From: Candidatus Poribacteria bacterium
Lineage (GTDB): Bacteria > Poribacteria > WGA-4E > WGA-3G
Assembly: GCA_022827625.1 (NCBI GenBank)
Contig: JAJEIE010000018.1
Location: forward strand, 1 to 64,000
Length of the DNA stretch: 64,000 bases
Reading direction: 5' to 3'
Made by a program: the position numbers and the translations under genes. How positions within the stretch are numbered: the stretch's first letter is position 1; each line of letters begins with the position of its first letter. This document shows, one piece after another, positions 8,110 through 18,500 of this stretch. A model generated the notes under the pieces. It was not told the origin of the DNA. It ran no database searches and saw nothing but the letters and a program-made list of their open reading frames with translations.

Positions 8110-8760
8110 ATGCGTTTTACAACTTTAGTATTAGGTATACTTTTCACCTTTGGCTTACTCTTAATAAGCGGGACAAGTTACGGCTATGAACGGGCAATTG
8201 AAGCAGAAGAAGCAGATGTTATTGAAGAACCCATGATCATTGATGATGATCCGGATGCTTCCGGTGGGCAATTTGTATGGGCGGAAGGCCCTCCCTTGAC
8301 CGGTGGAGGGGACGCAGGTTCAGTAGAATTCATCATCCCTATCCCAGAAGCTGGCACTTACGCGCTTTGGGGAAAAGTTCTCGCATGGGATGGCAACAGT
8401 GACTCCTTCTGGGTGACTTGGCAACCCGCAGACCCTGACGAAAACGCACAAGAAACTGGGAATACACAGTTTCGCTGGGGGGTCGGACAAGGCGCCGAAT
8501 GGCATTGGGACCGCATCAACCACTGGCTTGATGGTGGTACATTTGAACGGGAATGGGAATTGGAGGCAGGCGAAACTACACTTCGTATTGCAGTTCGGGA
8601 AGATGCTACGATGCTGGATGTGATTTTTATCACCGACAATCTCTCCGAAGATGAAGCGGAAGTTGGTCCCCGCGACCCAATTCCATCGGATTCCTTAGTC
8701 CCGGTTGAACCGCAAGATAAACTTGCTACAACCTGGGGTAAACTCAAAGCAGCAAGATAG
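8110..8760 (+). CDS. Secreted CBM-like protein with W-x-x-LK tail
   Basis: A 216-residue secreted protein. I start it at ATG 8110 (GGAG at 8097-8100, 9-nt spacing); the frame is open upstream through the intergenic repeat. The signal peptide ends near GTSYG. The mature part begins AIEAEEADVIEEPM, as in CBM6/35-like carbohydrate-binding modules, and continues with YALWGKVLAWDGNSDSFWV, WHWDRINHWLDGG and LRIAVREDATMLD. It ends in KLATTWGKLKAAR. The gene at 8921 is a tandem duplicate. Sugar binding is inferred. Confidence 0.8.
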   Translation: MRFTTLVLGILFTFGLLLISGTSYGYERAIEAEEADVIEEPMIIDDDPDASGGQFVWAEGPPLTGGGDAGSVEFIIPIPEAGTYALWGKVLAWDGNSDSFWVTWQPADPDENAQETGNTQFRWGVGQGAEWHWDRINHWLDGGTFEREWELEAGETTLRIAVREDATMLDVIFITDNLSEDEAEVGPRDPIPSDSLVPVEPQDKLATTWGKLKAAR

Positions 8761-8766
8761 TTTCAA

Positions 8767-8897
8767 TAGTTGTCAGTTGTTAGTTGTCGGTTATCAGTCA
8801 AAGAGGATTTCTGCAACAATTCACCACTGTTTGGAACACCCCAAGTTTGGGAAGATTGTTACAAATCACACTTAACCGACAACTGATAACTGATAAC
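8767..8897. repeat. Intergenic inverted repeat, copy B
   Basis: A 131-bp imperfect palindrome between the two CBM-like genes. The left arm is tagttgtcagttgttagttg and the right arm ends ccgacaactgataactg. Inner elements are caacaattcacc and gattgttaca. Confidence 0.8.
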
Positions 8898-8920
8898 GAA
8901 AATAAGAAAGGAGGGTTGTT

Positions 8921-9592
8921 ATGAAATACGGCATAATTTTGATGCTGGTCATATTAACAGGATTTATACTTGGAACAGCAAGACTCAGTGCAGAGGTTGA
9001 AATTGCGCTTGAAGCGGAACTCGCGAATGAAATCGTAGACCCGATGATTATTGCGGATGATAAACTCGCCTCTGACGGAAAATTCATCTGGATGGAAGGC
9101 GCACCTGTCACTGGTGGTGGTGATAGAGGGCACGCTGATTTTATCATTAATATTCCGGAAGCAGGTGACTATGCACTCTGGGGACACGTCATTGCATGGG
9201 ATGGCAATAGTGACTCCTTCTGGGTGACTTGGCAGCCCGCAGACCCTGACGAAAACGCACAGCAAACCGGTAATACAGAATTTCGCTGGGGTGTTGCACA
9301 AGGTGCCGCGTGGCATTGGGACCGTATCAATCATTGGTTAGATGGCGGCACATTTGACAGGGAGTGGGAATTGGAGGAGGGCGAATCCCTCTTACGGATC
9401 GCAGTTCGAGAAGATGCAACGATGATTGACGCAATCTTCGTAACCACTAACGTGAAAGCCACAGCTCCAGATCAAGCAAACGTTCGTTTGCCAGACGATA
9501 ATGATCGGAAGATACAAGTTGAGGGGCTCGCCGTAAGTGCAAAAGGCAAAGTCGCGACCACATGGGGAACCCTAAAACGGGCGTATCAATAA
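8921..9592 (+). CDS. Secreted CBM-like protein with W-x-x-LK tail
   Basis: A 223-residue tandem paralog of the gene at 8110. The signal peptide ends near RLSA, then a module opens with VEIALEAELANEIVDPM and carries the near-identical core GNSDSFWVTWQPADPDENAQ and WHWDRINHWLDGGTF. It ends in KVATTWGTLKRAYQ after a more variable, charged stretch. The ribosome binding site AAAGGAGG is strong. Its last ~145 bases overlap the opposite-strand gene at 9447-10004. Carbohydrate binding is inferred. Confidence 0.8.
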   Translation: MKYGIILMLVILTGFILGTARLSAEVEIALEAELANEIVDPMIIADDKLASDGKFIWMEGAPVTGGGDRGHADFIINIPEAGDYALWGHVIAWDGNSDSFWVTWQPADPDENAQQTGNTEFRWGVAQGAAWHWDRINHWLDGGTFDREWELEEGESLLRIAVREDATMIDAIFVTTNVKATAPDQANVRLPDDNDRKIQVEGLAVSAKGKVATTWGTLKRAYQ

Positions 9593-10004
9593 AAAATGGT
9601 GGTATGAACTTGCATGTGCAGGTCTGACTACGAACATTCACGCGATACCTCGGTCGTAGATCTACACAAGGCGCAGATTTGATAAACCGGTTGTTCCGAA
9701 ATATATAGCACTGCTCCCGGTAATAGTTCACACGCCATAAATCGAATCCGCGTTCAAACTGAACAACACGCTCAGGCGGGCCAAGATGGAGTTGTAATCT
9801 CTCCACTGCCCGCCTGTCGCGTTTAATAAGAGTGTGCGTTGCATACGCAAGACCGGACAGAACCCCAGCCAACGCAATTTTCCCTCTTAATTTCACTGAA
9901 ATACTCTCCGCAGCCGGGGTCAACCCCCACATTAGACACAGAACAAGGGCAAAAGCGCAGATTTTTTTTCTTTTCTCAGAGAAAATTTGACATAAATTTC
10001 GCAT
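9447..10004 (-). CDS. Small exported protein of unknown function, C-terminus antisense to its neighbour
   Basis: A 185-residue reading frame. It has a basic N-terminus, a hydrophobic stretch (ICAFALVLCLMWGLTP) like a signal peptide, and then a soluble part, LQLHLGPPERVVQFERGF and WRVNYYREQCYIFRNNRF, which reads like a small conserved domain. From about residue 137 onward it is simply the antisense of the CBM-like gene, so the original stop may have been lost. It is transcribed divergently from nadA. I do not recognise a family. Confidence 0.5.
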   Translation of the reverse strand: MRNLCQIFSEKRKKICAFALVLCLMWGLTPAAESISVKLRGKIALAGVLSGLAYATHTLIKRDRRAVERLQLHLGPPERVVQFERGFDLWRVNYYREQCYIFRNNRFIKSAPCVDLRPRYRVNVRSQTCTCKFIPPFFIDTPVLGFPMWSRLCLLHLRRAPQLVSSDHYRLANERLLDLELWLSR

Positions 10005-10017
10005 TTTTGTCTTAACC

Positions 10018-10047
10018 TTGACAAAAAGAACAGTTTTCGGGTATCCT
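10018..10047 (+). promoter_or_regulatory. Sigma-70-type promoter of nadA
   Basis: TTGACA (10018-10023), 18-nt spacer, TATCCT (10042-10047), 41 bases before the start codon. Confidence 0.5.
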
Positions 10048-10087
10048 AATAGGAACGATTAAAATTGACCTGGAGCGTACCAAAAAG

Positions 10088-11215
10088 ATGACTGTTATAC
10101 GTTCTAACGGAGAAACCCCTCAGGCAACAGATACACCGGATTGTACAACCGACCTCAGTATTGAGGACGTTAAGCAAGAATTATACAAGCGACACCATCC
10201 GAGTTTAACGTTTCTTGATATAGAGGCACATGCTAAGACGATTCACAGGATACGCACACTCAAGCAGAAGCATGACGTTGTGATGCTTGGTCACAACTAT
10301 ATGGAACCGCTCGTCTTCGGACTGTCGGAAAAAGAAGAACAAGGCGATTCACTCGGCTTGAGCATGTACGCATCAAAAACGGAAGCACCTTATTTAATCT
10401 TCAACGGTGTGCCGTTTATGGCAGAAACAGCGAAAATCTTAAGCCCCGACAAGACGGTGTTAGTTGCAGATAAAACAGCAGGCTGCTCACTCGCCGATAA
10501 CTTCGGTGCGGCAGATGTCAGAGAGCTGAAAGACCTCTATCCCGGTGCCCCAGTGATGATCTATGTGAACAGTTACGCCGATGCAAAAGCGGAATCAGAT
10601 ATCTGCTGTACATCGGCAAACGCAGCGCACATCGCAAAAACGCTACCCGGGGATACAGTAATCTTTGTGCCGGACATCTTTTTCGCGCAGAATTTAGAGG
10701 AAGAGTTGAAAGACGAGAAAAAGGTCGTCTATCCCGGTAAAGATAATACTGCGCGCGGCGCCGTCTGTGAAGTTCATGAAAGATTCACACTCGCCGACCT
10801 TCTCAGCATCCGCGAATCCTTTGAAATTCCAAAGGGACATCCCAGCCGTAAACTCTATGCCCACTGGGAATGCCGTCCGAATGTTCTGCAAGAAGCGGAT
10901 TTTTACGGCAGTACGAGTCAGATTATGAAGGACATTGCGGCGCGTGTTGCGGCGAATCAGTTGGAACGTGCTTTTGTCGCCTCGGAGTGTGAATTAACCT
11001 CGAACCTGGCACAGGAGTTTCCAGGGGTCCAATTCTGGACAGCGTGTTCCGTCCGATGTTCACACATGGCAAAGGTAAGTTTGGGCAAGATTGCGAGTAT
11101 CCTGGAAGCGATTGATCAGAACGCGGATCTCAGCGAATACGAGGTTACACTCAGTGCTGAAGTGATCGATAAAGCCCGCGCACCGATCGAACGAATGCTT
11201 GAAGCGAGTGTTTAA
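10088..11215 (+). CDS. nadA: Quinolinate synthase
   Basis: A 375-residue NadA. It condenses iminoaspartate with dihydroxyacetone phosphate to quinolinate in de novo NAD synthesis and needs a 4Fe-4S cluster. Recognisable blocks are HNYMEPLVFG, GDSLGLSMYAS, FMAETAKILSPDK, LADKTAGCSLAD-like residues 132-145, MIYVNSYADAKAESDICCTS, HWECRPNV and TACSVRCSHMAK. The cluster-binding cysteines are expected among those in AGCS, ECR and VRC. The start has GGAG 12 bases upstream. It stands alone; no nadB or nadC is in the window. Confidence 0.95.
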   Translation: MTVIRSNGETPQATDTPDCTTDLSIEDVKQELYKRHHPSLTFLDIEAHAKTIHRIRTLKQKHDVVMLGHNYMEPLVFGLSEKEEQGDSLGLSMYASKTEAPYLIFNGVPFMAETAKILSPDKTVLVADKTAGCSLADNFGAADVRELKDLYPGAPVMIYVNSYADAKAESDICCTSANAAHIAKTLPGDTVIFVPDIFFAQNLEEELKDEKKVVYPGKDNTARGAVCEVHERFTLADLLSIRESFEIPKGHPSRKLYAHWECRPNVLQEADFYGSTSQIMKDIAARVAANQLERAFVASECELTSNLAQEFPGVQFWTACSVRCSHMAKVSLGKIASILEAIDQNADLSEYEVTLSAEVIDKARAPIERMLEASV

Positions 11216-11352
11216 TAGTTATCAGTTGTTGGTTGTCAGTTGTTAGTTCAGAGCCTTTGATGTAACAATTTACCACTCTTTGGAGTCCCAAGTTTGGGAA
11301 AATTGTTACAAACCGCTCTTAACCGAAAACTAAAGACCGATAACTGATAACC
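11216..11352. repeat. Intergenic inverted repeat, copy C
   Basis: A 137-bp imperfect palindrome that begins right after the nadA stop codon. Heptamers GTTATCA, GTTGTTG, GTTGTCA and GTTGTTA run in the left arm, with their complements on the right. The inner tgtaacaattt is mirrored by aattgttaca. Confidence 0.85.
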
Positions 11353-11354
11353 AT

Positions 11355-12332
11355 TTAGAACCGTGTAATGAAGGAGACACGATGCGCATTACCGACGTAA
11401 GCATCCGGTACGAAAGCGTAGTCGAATTGAAAATCAACATTCGCTAAGGCATCCTCACCACTGCGTCGGACACCAACACCGAGTGATAGCCCGTCACTCG
11501 GATTTTCGTTCATGCCGATGCGGTAGCCGATCCGTGCCGCTACACTGCCGTAGAACCAGCGCTCTGCCCCAATGTGAAAACTCGGATTTGTATCAATGAG
11601 CGGAAGGTGTGCATCAGCGACGAGTGCCCACATTTCACGTTCAGGCATCGATGCCTTCGACCCCGCTTCTGGCTCCTGCCACGCTCTATAAGCCAGACCT
11701 ACGCGGAGCGCCATCGGTAAGTTCTCCCCTCCATCTAAAACGCCAGCATTTTGGACAGCAACTCCGATACCGAGATGATTGTCAAGGAGCCGCAGGATTA
11801 AACCGACATCAGCGGCAGCACCGTAGACATTCTGAATATCCAGTTGCTCCGAAATTATCTTCGCCGTACCACCAATAGATATGGCTGCACCGAGCGGATA
11901 AGCAACAGATAAACCCGTAGCGAACCCACCGACAGTTACCGTGCTATCCGGGTCTTCCGTTGGTCCCTGTCGGCGCTCAATTTCTGTGAAACTGCCGAGG
12001 AAACTCGCACCCCAGACGAACCCGTTGACCCGTTGTGCGTACCCGATAGACTGATTGTTAATATCGGCGAACGAAAAATGCTGCATTGCCGTCAATTCCT
12101 GATCATGAACGGCGGTTAAGCCTGCAGGATTCCAAAAGATGGTGTTAACATCGTTAGCAAGTCCCGCAAATGCCCCACCCATCCCGACAGGACGACTCCC
12201 GCCTTCAATTTTGAGGAAAGCGGCACCTACAGTCCCAGCACCGTCGTGGATATCAACTGCCTTGGCAATTGGGACCCCTGCGGTCATTATGAGAAGCACC
12301 ATTACAATGAGAACGGCTCCCCTTTTCTCCAT
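11355..12332 (-). CDS. PorV/PorQ-like outer-membrane beta-barrel protein
   Basis: A 325-residue exported protein with a signal peptide ending near IAKA. The mature start, GTVGAAFLKIEGGSRPVGMGGAFAGLANDVNTIFWNPAGL, has the hallmark pattern of the PorV/PorQ family (FadL-like barrels). It then shows alternating strands and ends in aromatic VSFITRF, as barrel proteins do. PorV acts in type IX secretion as an outer-membrane carrier of substrates with C-terminal domains; related proteins occur in lineages without full T9SS. It lies directly downstream of a giant surface protein with a FlgD-like C-terminus, a likely client. AAGGAG precedes the ATG. Confidence 0.8.
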   Translation of the reverse strand: MEKRGAVLIVMVLLIMTAGVPIAKAVDIHDGAGTVGAAFLKIEGGSRPVGMGGAFAGLANDVNTIFWNPAGLTAVHDQELTAMQHFSFADINNQSIGYAQRVNGFVWGASFLGSFTEIERRQGPTEDPDSTVTVGGFATGLSVAYPLGAAISIGGTAKIISEQLDIQNVYGAAADVGLILRLLDNHLGIGVAVQNAGVLDGGENLPMALRVGLAYRAWQEPEAGSKASMPEREMWALVADAHLPLIDTNPSFHIGAERWFYGSVAARIGYRIGMNENPSDGLSLGVGVRRSGEDALANVDFQFDYAFVPDAYVGNAHRVSFITRF

Positions 12333-12351
12333 TATACATTCTCCTTTTTAG

Positions 12352-12497
12352 TAGTTATTGGTTATAAGTTATAAGTTATAAGTTAAGAGGACTTTAGTAA
12401 CAATCCACCCTCGTCTGGATCACTCTAATGCAGCGTGGATTGTTACTGGAAATTCTCTTACTAATAACTAATAACCAACCACTAATAACTAATAACC
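12352..12497. repeat. Intergenic inverted repeat, copy D
   Basis: 146 bp between the PorV-like gene and the giant gene. The left arm has gttattg and gttataa heptamers, the right arm ctaataactaataacc heptamers. Inner tagtaacaatccacc pairs with ggattgttac. Confidence 0.8.
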
Positions 12498-12502
12498 AAA
12501 AA

Positions 12503-15500
12503 CTATTCCACAACAAGTACTTTGCCGACAGCGTTTGCACTATTTCCAGCTGCGTTGATCGCTTCTAACCGGAAGATATAGAGTCCGCGCGCAACAGGAT
12601 TACCTGCTTGGTTCGCCAAATTCCATTTCACTAACTGGTCGTTCCGTTGCCCCGATACAACATCTGGATAGGTTTGCGAGAGGACCATATCTCCACTCCA
12701 ATCATAGATGCTCAAGGTAAGTTCAACAGTCTCTCCGAGGGGTACGTTAACATCAAAGGAAAAGAAAGCGACATCCCCTCTGGAGATCCTGAGTGGGTTC
12801 GGCCAACCAAACGTCGGTTCTCGGAATGTCAGAGATACCGACATGGTATATTCTCCGATGTCGTAAACTTCGTAGTTGCCCGCATTGTCTGTAACGCGGA
12901 CATCCAAATCGTATTCACCAGAACGCGTCGGCAAGAAATCGATCGACCAAATGCTCCACGGTTCCTGTTCGGCGTCACTATCATCAACAGCAGGGACCGG
13001 GTCAATCGGCTGATTATCGGGTCCAATCCCGACGATCTCAACAAGCCAGACACCGGATGCCGGAACAGAGATTTCGCCCTCCGCGACTTGTTGGGTGCCG
13101 GTTGGGTCAGCGGCTGTGCCTTCCAAAGGAAGTGCTGCATCGGTGAGTTCAGTCTCACCCCCATCACTTGTTACAGCGGCAGTAGGCACCGTCGTTTCAT
13201 AAAGGAATTCCGTTGTAATAGAATCGGTGGGTGCGAATCCGAGGAGTTCAGAGTCGTTTCCGACACTAATCACCGTAACTTGATAAATCCCTTGGGCTGT
13301 TAAACCATCAGATTTGAAGAGGAGCGTATCCACACCATTTTGTTGTGTGTTTCCCGAGAGTTCGGCACCATTGGGACCCCTAACGACAATTCTTGACTGA
13401 GCGAGGTTAACACCTAAGCCTGTATCAAACATACTTGCTTGTATGACGACGCCACTGGTCGTAGAAATCGCTGTCGGATAGTCTACTGCCTCAATATCAA
13501 AAAGTAAGGGTGCGTCATTGAGAAGCAAGGTCCCGGTATCAATCATCGGTGGACTGGTGTCGTAGGTAAAGATCTTTTCGTAAGACACATCACCGTTTCC
13601 TGCCTGATCTTTGGGAGTAACCGTAATTCGGTATTCACCATCAGCCGATCCGTTGTCTGCAAGCGGCACAGTGAGTACGAAACGGAGTACAGCTTGGTTG
13701 TCATCCTCAACACGTCCGTCAATTTTGGTTGGGTCGGGTGAAACGCGTTCAAGGACGAGCCATTCTTCATCAACGTTTTCCCAATCAATACCGGACTGTT
13801 CATCTGTAGGGTTAACCTGAATCTCTGTCAAGGAGTTATTAACCTCGGGGGATGCGACAATAAGACTAATCGCTTCAGGCTCAACTTCAGGGACTTCTGT
13901 GTCGTGAGTGAAGGTCAGTAGTTGAATATCCCCGGTTCGTCCCGATCCACTGATTGGTGTAAACTCAATGGTATAGATCCCGTCATCGGACCCGTCTACA
14001 GCGAGTGGACGGACGAGGTTATAAATCAACCGGTCAGCCTCACGGACTTGTTGTCCAGCAACGACTTGATTTGAAGCATTCAGCAATCGAAGCGTCGAGA
14101 GATGGTTCTCATCATCATTTTCGATTGTCACTTCTATCTGATCAATTTCCTCGTTGCTAAACGCCTCATCTGCGGGTGCTGTTGTTGGGGATGTTGAAAC
14201 AAGCGTCGGCAAACGCCTCGACAGTTGGAAACTGCGTTCAAAGACGGTTGCGCTTCCGTTACCCGCCCGGTCAACGGCTTGTACGCGAATGATGTAGCGT
14301 CCATCCTCAATGAGCTGATTGGTATTCAGCGTTAACTGTGTTGCTGCATTACTAACAAGTTCACCCGATATTTGCGTGCCATTCGGGTTAATTAACGTCA
14401 ATGCAGTCGCTTCCCAATCTATACCACTGCCACCCTCATCGTTAAGGGTAATCAGCACCTGTGTACGGTCCTCGGTCACAAGCGCGCCATCCGCGGGAAC
14501 AGTACTCACCAAGGTCGGTGCTTGCGTATCATAGACAATGAGATGTTCAACACTGAACGTATTCCCGGATTTATCCGCTAACTCGACACGTACCGTATAC
14601 TCTCCATCCATACTACCACTGCGAGATAAGGGTTCATCAAGCGTGAGAAAGATTTCGCTGCTGGTATCATTCGTGAGTTGCGCTGGTACTGGGTTTCCAC
14701 TTGCATCAAGCAGGTTAACTTTCTGCGCCGACAATTCGAGATCTGCAGGTCCAACATCTTGGACGCTGAAGTGAAACTGTGTCAAGTTGTCGCTGATATA
14801 TGAAACAGGCTGACTTAAGTCAACAGGATCCGCAAAAGTTATCTGCGGTTCTTGGGTATCATAGACAAACTCACGATAGACGGTGTTTCCCTGCCTTCCA
14901 GCCTTGTCAATAGGTACGACGTATACACTGTACCTGCCATCCGTGCTTCCATCAGAGGTGAAGGCTGCCGGTTCCCAACCAATCAAATCCACACTATTAG
15001 AACCGGTAAGTCCGGGAACAACTGCTCCATCAGGAGTCTGTACTTGAATGAGCGAGCCTTGCGTCCCAAAGGCTAATCCGGTTTCTGTTGGATCAAGGAG
15101 CGCAGCAACTATAACCATATTGCTGGCATTGACATAAGCGACCCCTTCCTCCTGCTCACCTATAATCACTCTATCAACACTTGGCAGCGGTATATCAATA
15201 ATGAATTCATAACTCGCTGCACCTGATGCCGCATTACCGGCTATATCTTGAGCTGTTACAGCTAAGGTATACGTCCCGACCTGAGACAATTCCAAGAAAC
15301 TGGCGACAACCTGAGACATACTATCGTCTTCTAACGTGAGTAGAATCGCCGCGCCATCAGGATCGAGCAACTCAATCACAGTATTGGAAAAATCAACGCG
15401 TGTTGAATCTTCAAATTTAAGGGTCATCCGACTGATAGGCTCTAAAATCTCGGTAACCTTGTTCGGTAGAAGCTCCATTGGTGAAGCAGTATTTATCGTG

Positions 15501-18500
15501 ACGGCCACCAATTTCGGTACCTGGGAATCATAAACCAATTTATGCTCGGCCTCAAGGCGATTCCCCGATTTGTCAATGAGAGAAAACTTTATCAGATAGT
15601 CCGCATCCGCGCTTCCATCCCGTGGGAAAGGCGTCTGAAAAGTAAAATAGAGCTGATTGTTTATCTCATCAGTAGTGAGCGTCCCAGCGACAGGGGCACC
15701 GCCAGCACCCAAGAGTTCAACCACTTGTTCTTCTAACTCTAAACCGGCGGGTCCCACATCTTCAATAGAGAACTGGAGTTGTGTAAGCATGCCACCGATA
15801 TAGGAGACCAGTTGTGTCAAGTTAACGGGGCTTGCAGCGGTTACGCGAGGTTCTTGTGTGTCAAAAACAAACTGTCGATAAACAATCTCGCCCTGTCTAC
15901 CATTCCGATCTCTCGGTGTGACAGTGACGGTGTAACGCCCATCCGCACTCCCATCGGTCGGTAGAACGATCGGAACCCATGTCAACTGATTTGTTCCATT
16001 GGATGTAGTGAGCCCGGGAGCAGGGAGGCCATTTTCGTTGGTGACAGCGATCGTTGAACCACCATCGCCTAAATCTAACCCAACACCGGTCGGATCCGCG
16101 AAGGTAGCAACTATTGCAGTAGCCTCACCACTGACGTAAACAATTGTACCGACCTTACCATCAATTAGAACCGAACTCACAATAGGCAGCGGAACTTCAA
16201 TCTGAAACCTATAGATAAATGGGGCTGTGCTTTGGTTGCCTGTTAGGTCTCTTGGCGTAATTGAGAGCGCGTATTCCCCGGGCTGTGTCAAGGCTCGGAA
16301 ATTTAGCGTTAGGATAGTCTGTCCATTATCGAAACGGTTGATAGGTATACTTTCGCCGTCTGGACTGGTAAGTGTAACACTTGTATTGGCAAAGTCAATA
16401 TCAGTCGAAACCTGTAAATTCTGTGATGTAGTTTGGAGAGACTCATCAAACGTTACAATGATTTGCGAGAAACCTACGTCGATATCTGTGGTACTATCCT
16501 TAGAAAGTACTAATTTGGATTCGGTTGCGACCTGGACACTTGCAATCGCTGGAAACTGTGTGTCTAAAATGATCGGAAATTCCTGTGCAAAACGCTTTCC
16601 ACTAAAATCAATGAACGTCGCAGCAATAATGTATGCACCATCTGCTGTGCCGTCGCGCGGAATTACTGCATCAGTGCTCCAGGTTAAGAGGTTACTTGTC
16701 GCATCCGTTTCAATTCTTCTCTCCGGAACAACAACACCTTGCGGATTCTTGACTATAATAGTTGATGCGTTGAGATTAACGCCTGGACCGATATAATCAA
16801 TAAGCTCCACGCCAACCCTCTCCAGATTACTGACAGTCGTCGTTTCAGGCGTTGTTAACAGCACCTCAACTTGGCTCTGGCTGACGAGATAGAATTCACG
16901 CCGAGCAGTTGCGCCAACATTACCAGCGCGGTCAGTCGGTGTAACTTCTATCGCATAGGTACCATCGTCAGAACCATCTAAAGCAATAGGCTCTAATACC
17001 GTTAAGGTAGCAGTATCCGTTCCGTTATTTGTGATATTAACGGGTACCTCAGTTTGGGTTTCGCCGACAGACCGCGTTAACCGGAAACTACTCTGAGTGA
17101 AATCAATGCCGCTGGTCACTTCATTCAGCACCACTTGTACTTGTGATAAGTTAGCAACAGTCTCATTGGCTGTTGGGAAGGTAGACACAAGGGTCGGCAG
17201 TTGGGTATCATAGAGAAATAGGAAGGTTTCGTTACCCATATTACCAAGTGTATCGGCGAACTGTATGTCAAGACTGTAGCGCCCATCTTGGCTGATGAGA
17301 GGTTCTTCCAAAACGTAGGTAATTTGCGTATTATTTTTATCTACAAAGGTACGACCCGCGAGCACTTCAGTCGTATTTCCATCTCCGATGGCACTAAACT
17401 GGATCCGCGTATTCTTCTCGAAATCGACTCCGACACCAGAACCGCCATCGCTAAAAGCGGCGACAATCTGGGTAAGCGGTTGATTGTGGTAAATAGTATC
17501 TCCTATTTGGTTAAAAGATCCGTCCCCCTGGGTTGGACTCAAAGCAGTTATCTCTGGTGCAAGGTTATCGTAAACAAAAGGAACAGAAATAACACTACTC
17601 TGGTTCCCTGCCTTATCCGTTCCAACAACTTCAATGGTATACTCACCATCATAAAGACCGTTTTTAGGTAATAAAGGTGATAGAAATACCCACCGCACCT
17701 TATCTTTTCCGGGAAATGTCTGTCGCCCTAAAATCTCACCTGCTGGACCCGTCAGGTGGATCGTCGAACCAGAGAGATTTACACCGTTCTCTAAATTATC
17801 CACAAGGGAAGCTTCAACAAAATCTAACTGTCCGCTAACACCGGCACCAGGGGAGATTGCACCGCTGCTGCCAGCGACCGCTGTTAAATTCGGAGCCACG
17901 TTATCAAAGGTAAATTCTGCCGTATCCTGAACAACATTACCGGCTTCATCAACGACGGTAATTGTTACCGTATAACGCCCATTTTCGGAACGGACATCTA
18001 AGGGGTCCCCTAAGTTAAAATTCAGTTGTGTTGTGTAAGTGAGGTAACCGCGACGCACAACCCCTCGTGCATTTTTTAAGACGATATTCGTCCGTTCCGC
18101 TCCCAAATCCACAGGACTTCCGTCATCAACGTCCGGTACGACTGTTATCGTCCGCATCGGCACATTTATAAAAGTGCCGTTAGTAAGCAATAGATTCGGG
18201 TCTTCGTTAGCAAATATGCTGGAGATGCGCGGCGGTCTGGTGTCTAAAATAGCGTCCCCGGATCTCTCCAATACTTCGCCGGGTGCAGCCTCCTTGTGGA
18301 GCGTAACGCTAATTGTGTAAGTTCCGTCTGGGAGCTGCCTATTGTTAATACGTCCGTTCCAACGGACACGAACCGACCCGTTTGCGGATACAGTTCCACG
18401 TCTAATCAGATGTTGATTTGCCGTAACAGTATAAGAATCTCCATCAGCGGCAGTGTTATCATCAACAGTAAAAACAATAGTTAACTGTTCCTGCCCCCCC

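Noticed and set aside
12647-17671. Several plus-strand open frames inside the giant gene
   Set aside because: They are antisense to the Ig-like repeats, with repeat-driven composition and no ribosome binding sites.
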